9,687 nt of DNA, from assembly GCA_017615445.1 (NCBI GenBank), contig JAGAAD010000105.1, forward strand, positions 1 through 9,687, given 5' to 3'. This DNA is from Bacteroidales bacterium. GTDB taxonomy: Bacteria; Bacteroidota; Bacteroidia; Bacteroidales; UBA932. The notes under the pieces were generated by a model, which saw only the letters and a program-made list of their open reading frames with translations, was not told where the DNA came from and did not search any database. How positions within the stretch are numbered: the first letter of the stretch is position 1; each line of letters opens with the position of its first letter. Positions 7,573 to 9,687 of the stretch are shown piece after piece. Position numbers and translations under genes: made by a program.

Positions 7573-8260
7573 GGTTTTGATAATATGTCTGGCGCTGCTT
7601 GTCGCGCTGCCCCTGTCCGCCCAGACGGACAAGAGGGAAGTGCGCCACGGAAACCGCAAGTTCGGCAAACAGAACTACAAAGAGGCGGAGCTGGACTACC
7701 GCCGGGCGCTGGTGAAGGATTCCACATCCTTCGCCGCCACCTACGACCTGGCTTCGGCGCTCTACCGGCAGAAGGATTTCGAAGGCGCCGGCTCCGTTCT
7801 GGCGAAAGGGGCAGAGGCCGCCCCGAGCTCGGTCCATGCGGACAAGTACTACTATAATTCGGGCGATATAGCCCTTCAGAAGAAGGACTATGCCGCGGCG
7901 GTTGAGGCTTTCAAGCAGTCTCTGCTGAGGAACCCCGGAGATCTGGAAGCGAAGGAGAATTACATCTACGCCAAGAAGATGCTGGAAAACCAGCAGAATC
8001 AGGACCAGCAGGACCAGAATAACCAGAATCAGAACAAGCAGGACCAGGACGACCAGCAGCAGAACCAGCAGCCGAAAGACCAGCCTCAGGATCAGCAGGA
8101 CCAGCCTCAGCAGGAGCAGCCTCAGGAGCAGAAGATCTCCCCTCAGCAGGCCCAGCAGATGCTGCAGGCGATCCAGGCCAAGGAAAAAGAGACTCAGGAC
8201 AAGGTGGAGAAAGCCAAGGCCCTGCAGGCGAAGACCCGTCAGAAAGAGAAGAATTGGTAA
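7565..8260 (+). CDS. batC: BatC, periplasmic TPR protein with Gln-rich linker
   Basis: A 231-residue protein. Residues 1-19 are a signal peptide (MRRVLIICLALLVALPLSA/Q). Residues about 25-135 form tetratricopeptide helices: one unit near 25-51 (FGKQNYKEAELDYRRAL), one near 55-85, and a clear TPR near 95-125 (DIALQKKDYAAAVEAFKQSL then RNP). Residues 143-189 are a low-complexity Gln/Asn/Asp/Pro linker, followed by a helical, charged tail ending K-E-K-N-W, an ending I associate with BatC. TPRs mediate protein binding, so BatC is likely a periplasmic scaffold for the BatA/BatB/BatD assembly. The frame is open back to 7469, but only the ATG at 7565 gives a signal peptide, has an SD-like site and the usual BatC start. 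It overlaps batB by 8 nt, and its TAA shares one base with the batD ATG. Confidence 0.93.
   Translation: MRRVLIICLALLVALPLSAQTDKREVRHGNRKFGKQNYKEAELDYRRALVKDSTSFAATYDLASALYRQKDFEGAGSVLAKGAEAAPSSVHADKYYYNSGDIALQKKDYAAAVEAFKQSLLRNPGDLEAKENYIYAKKMLENQQNQDQQDQNNQNQNKQDQDDQQQNQQPKDQPQDQQDQPQQEQPQEQKISPQQAQQMLQAIQAKEKETQDKVEKAKALQAKTRQKEKNW
7991..8131 (+). repeat. CAG-rich low-complexity tract in batC
   Basis: This tract encodes residues 143-189 of BatC. It contains 25 Gln in 47 residues, mixed with Asn, Asp, Glu, Pro and Lys, and all 25 Gln codons are CAG. It is made of irregular units such as CAGGACCAG and CAGCCTCAG rather than a pure tandem repeat. Its likely protein role is a flexible linker between the TPR domain and the C-terminal helix. 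Copies could expand or contract by slippage, so length may vary between strains. Confidence 0.8.
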
Positions 8261-9687
8261 TGAAAAAGATAATAGCAGCTATCGTGTCGTTGCTTGCGGC
8301 CGCCCAGGCCTTCGCGCAGATCAGCGTGCAGGTGCCCTCGGCGGTGGCGCTAGACGAACAGTTCAACCTGACGTTCATGGTGGAGGGGAACAAGCCCTCC
8401 TCATTCGACTGGCAGTGCCCGGCCGATTTTCAGCTCGTTTGGGGGCCTCAGATAGGCTCCAGCAGTTCGATATCCATCGTGAACGGCAAGACGAACAGAT
8501 CAACCCAGACGTCCTACACCTATGTCCTGATGCCCCGCAAAGAGGGCACATTCCAGCTCCCCGCGGCTGTGGCCAAGATGGGAAGCAAAACCGTCACTTC
8601 ATCGGCTCCCACCGTGAAGGTGGTCAAGAGCGGCGCCGCCAGCGCTTCCTCCAATCCGAACCAGCAGAACGCCTACTCCGTCTCTGGCGAAGATCTTTTC
8701 ATGAGGCTCGAGGTGAGCAAGCACAACGTTATGCTGGGCGAGCCGTTCACTGCCGCAATCAGGCTCTATCAGAGAGTCAATATTATCGGCTACGAAGATT
8801 TCAGGGTGCCCTCGTTCGACGGCTTCTGGAGCCAGGTGGCCGCGGCTCCGTCCGAGATTCAGTTCCAGCGTGAAACCCTCGGCGAAGCAATCTACAATGT
8901 CGCCACCATCCGAAGTTATACCCTCATCCCGCAGCAGAGCGGAGACATAGTGATCGATCCCGCGGAGCTTGTGTGCGTGCTGCGCGTGCGCAACCGCTCG
9001 AACGCCGGCAGCATCCTGGACAGTTTCTTCCAGGACGACTACAGTTCCATCCGCAAACGCGTGTCGACCAAGTCCACGACCATCCATGTCAACGCGCTGC
9101 CCCAGCCCCAGCCGGAGTCGTTCTGCGGGGGCGTGGGCAAGTTCTCGATCAAGACCATGGTCGCGCGTGATTCCCTCGCGACCCACGACGCCTCTTCGCT
9201 GGTGGTCACGGTCAGCGGCAAGGGTAACCTGGCGCTGGTGCAGGCCCCGAAGGTGAACTTCCCGCCGGATTTCGAAGTCTACGACGTGAAGTCGTCCGAC
9301 AAAGACGGCTCGAAGGTGTTCGAATACCCTTTCATCCCGCGCCACTACGGCTCGTTCGTGATTCCGCCGGTGGAGTTCAGCTACTACGATATCTCGGCAG
9401 GGAAGTATGTGACTGTCAGCGGCGAGCCCATCCCTATCAAGGTTTCGCGCTCGGACAGCGACCTGCAGCCTTCCGGCCCCGCGCAGGTCTTCTCCGGCGT
9501 TTCCGGCAGGGACGTGCGGAATCTGGGTTCGGACATACGCTTTATTGCAACCGGCAATCCCGGCCTCAGGAATTCCGGAGCGTTCTTCGTGTGCTCGACT
9601 CCGTTCTTCATCATTCTGGCAGTTCTGGTGCTCGGAGCGCTGGCGCTGTGGCTCGGTCTCAGGAAGATCGCGGCCCGCAGGGCCGAC
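8260..9687 (+). CDS. batD: BatD (oxygen-tolerance family), 3' end outside window
   Basis: The frame starts at ATG 8260, which shares its A with the batC TAA stop, and stays open for 476 codons to the window edge. Residues 1-19 are a signal peptide (MKKIIAAIVSLLAAAQAFA/Q). The exported part is a series of beta-sandwich-like domains. BatD-type landmarks include TSYTYVLMPRKEGTFQLPAA (84-103) and FEYPFIPRHYGSF (354-366) followed by IPPVEFSYYD. Ser/Asn-rich linkers lie at 125-140. A membrane helix follows at about 448-467 (starting PFFIILAVLV), then basic residues (RKIAARR) that mark the cytoplasmic side. BatD proteins are usually near 600 residues, so about 120 residues of cytoplasmic tail should lie beyond the window, probably followed by batE. 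BatD is expected to present its beta domains in the periplasm next to BatC and the vWA proteins. Its activity is not established. Confidence 0.94.
   Translation, partial: MKKIIAAIVSLLAAAQAFAQISVQVPSAVALDEQFNLTFMVEGNKPSSFDWQCPADFQLVWGPQIGSSSSISIVNGKTNRSTQTSYTYVLMPRKEGTFQLPAAVAKMGSKTVTSSAPTVKVVKSGAASASSNPNQQNAYSVSGEDLFMRLEVSKHNVMLGEPFTAAIRLYQRVNIIGYEDFRVPSFDGFWSQVAAAPSEIQFQRETLGEAIYNVATIRSYTLIPQQSGDIVIDPAELVCVLRVRNRSNAGSILDSFFQDDYSSIRKRVSTKSTTIHVNALPQPQPESFCGGVGKFSIKTMVARDSLATHDASSLVVTVSGKGNLALVQAPKVNFPPDFEVYDVKSSDKDGSKVFEYPFIPRHYGSFVIPPVEFSYYDISAGKYVTVSGEPIPIKVSRSDSDLQPSGPAQVFSGVSGRDVRNLGSDIRFIATGNPGLRNSGAFFVCSTPFFIILAVLVLGALALWLGLRKIAARRAD

Noticed and set aside
6475..7668. 397-codon open frame on the minus strand across batB
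   Set aside because: It mirrors the codon structure of batB, has no recognisable domain, is His/Arg/Asp-rich in the manner of antisense frames, and spans several real gene junctions.
7991..8131. CAG tract as CRISPR array or true microsatellite
   Set aside because: Units are irregular, in frame and without spacers. It is coding low complexity.
7911..8393. Ser/Ala/Gly/Pro-rich minus-strand frame opposite batC
   Set aside because: It is the antisense reading of the CAG tract and has no independent support.
8599..9345. 248-codon minus-strand frame opposite batD
   Set aside because: batD is continuous and recognisable on the plus strand. The antisense product is low-information and rich in His and Arg.

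Overview
The window looks like a fairly GC-rich member of the Bacteroidota, most likely Bacteroidales. The evidence is the complete Bacteroidales-style Bat (Bacteroides aerotolerance) gene order, the A/T-rich start of the first bat-operon gene with no Shine-Dalgarno, sequences resembling the Bacteroidota promoter (TTTG / TAnnTTTG), and a Bacteroidota-like TruA. I cannot name the genus from sequence alone.

Layout. (1) Positions 1-2021 hold three closely spaced plus-strand genes: the 3' end of an unrecognised protein, a secreted protein with four WG-type beta repeats, and a small secreted protein of unknown function. Their gaps are 4 and 12 nt, so they are probably co-transcribed. By eye this block, above all its first part, is more A/T-rich than what follows. 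(2) Positions 2026-2757 hold truA on the minus strand. It converges on the previous gene with 4 nt between stop codons and diverges from the next block with only 24 nt between start codons. (3) From 2782 to the right edge there is one gene train: moxR-type AAA+ ATPase, DUF58 protein, a membrane protein with a BatD-like architecture, batA, batB, batC and batD. The last is cut by the window edge, and batE would be the expected next gene. Every junction in this train is an overlap (20, 4, 11, 4, 8 and 1 nt), so no base is intergenic.

How the genes fit together. MoxR and DUF58 are predicted to be cytoplasmic. BatA and BatB are membrane-anchored von Willebrand A (vWA) proteins with intact metal-binding (MIDAS) motifs. 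BatC is a periplasmic TPR protein with a long Gln-rich linker. BatD and the unnamed membrane protein have exported beta-rich parts and a membrane anchor. The sensible inference is an envelope-associated complex serviced by a MoxR ATPase. The B. fragilis operon was linked to aerotolerance, but the biochemical role is still unsettled.

I found no mobile element, RNA gene, CRISPR array or convincing terminator. I see no clearly new system here. The points most worth a second look are the fully overlapping operon, the SD-like sites before batA/batB/batC, the uncharacterised membrane protein inside the operon, and the two unrecognised genes at the left end.
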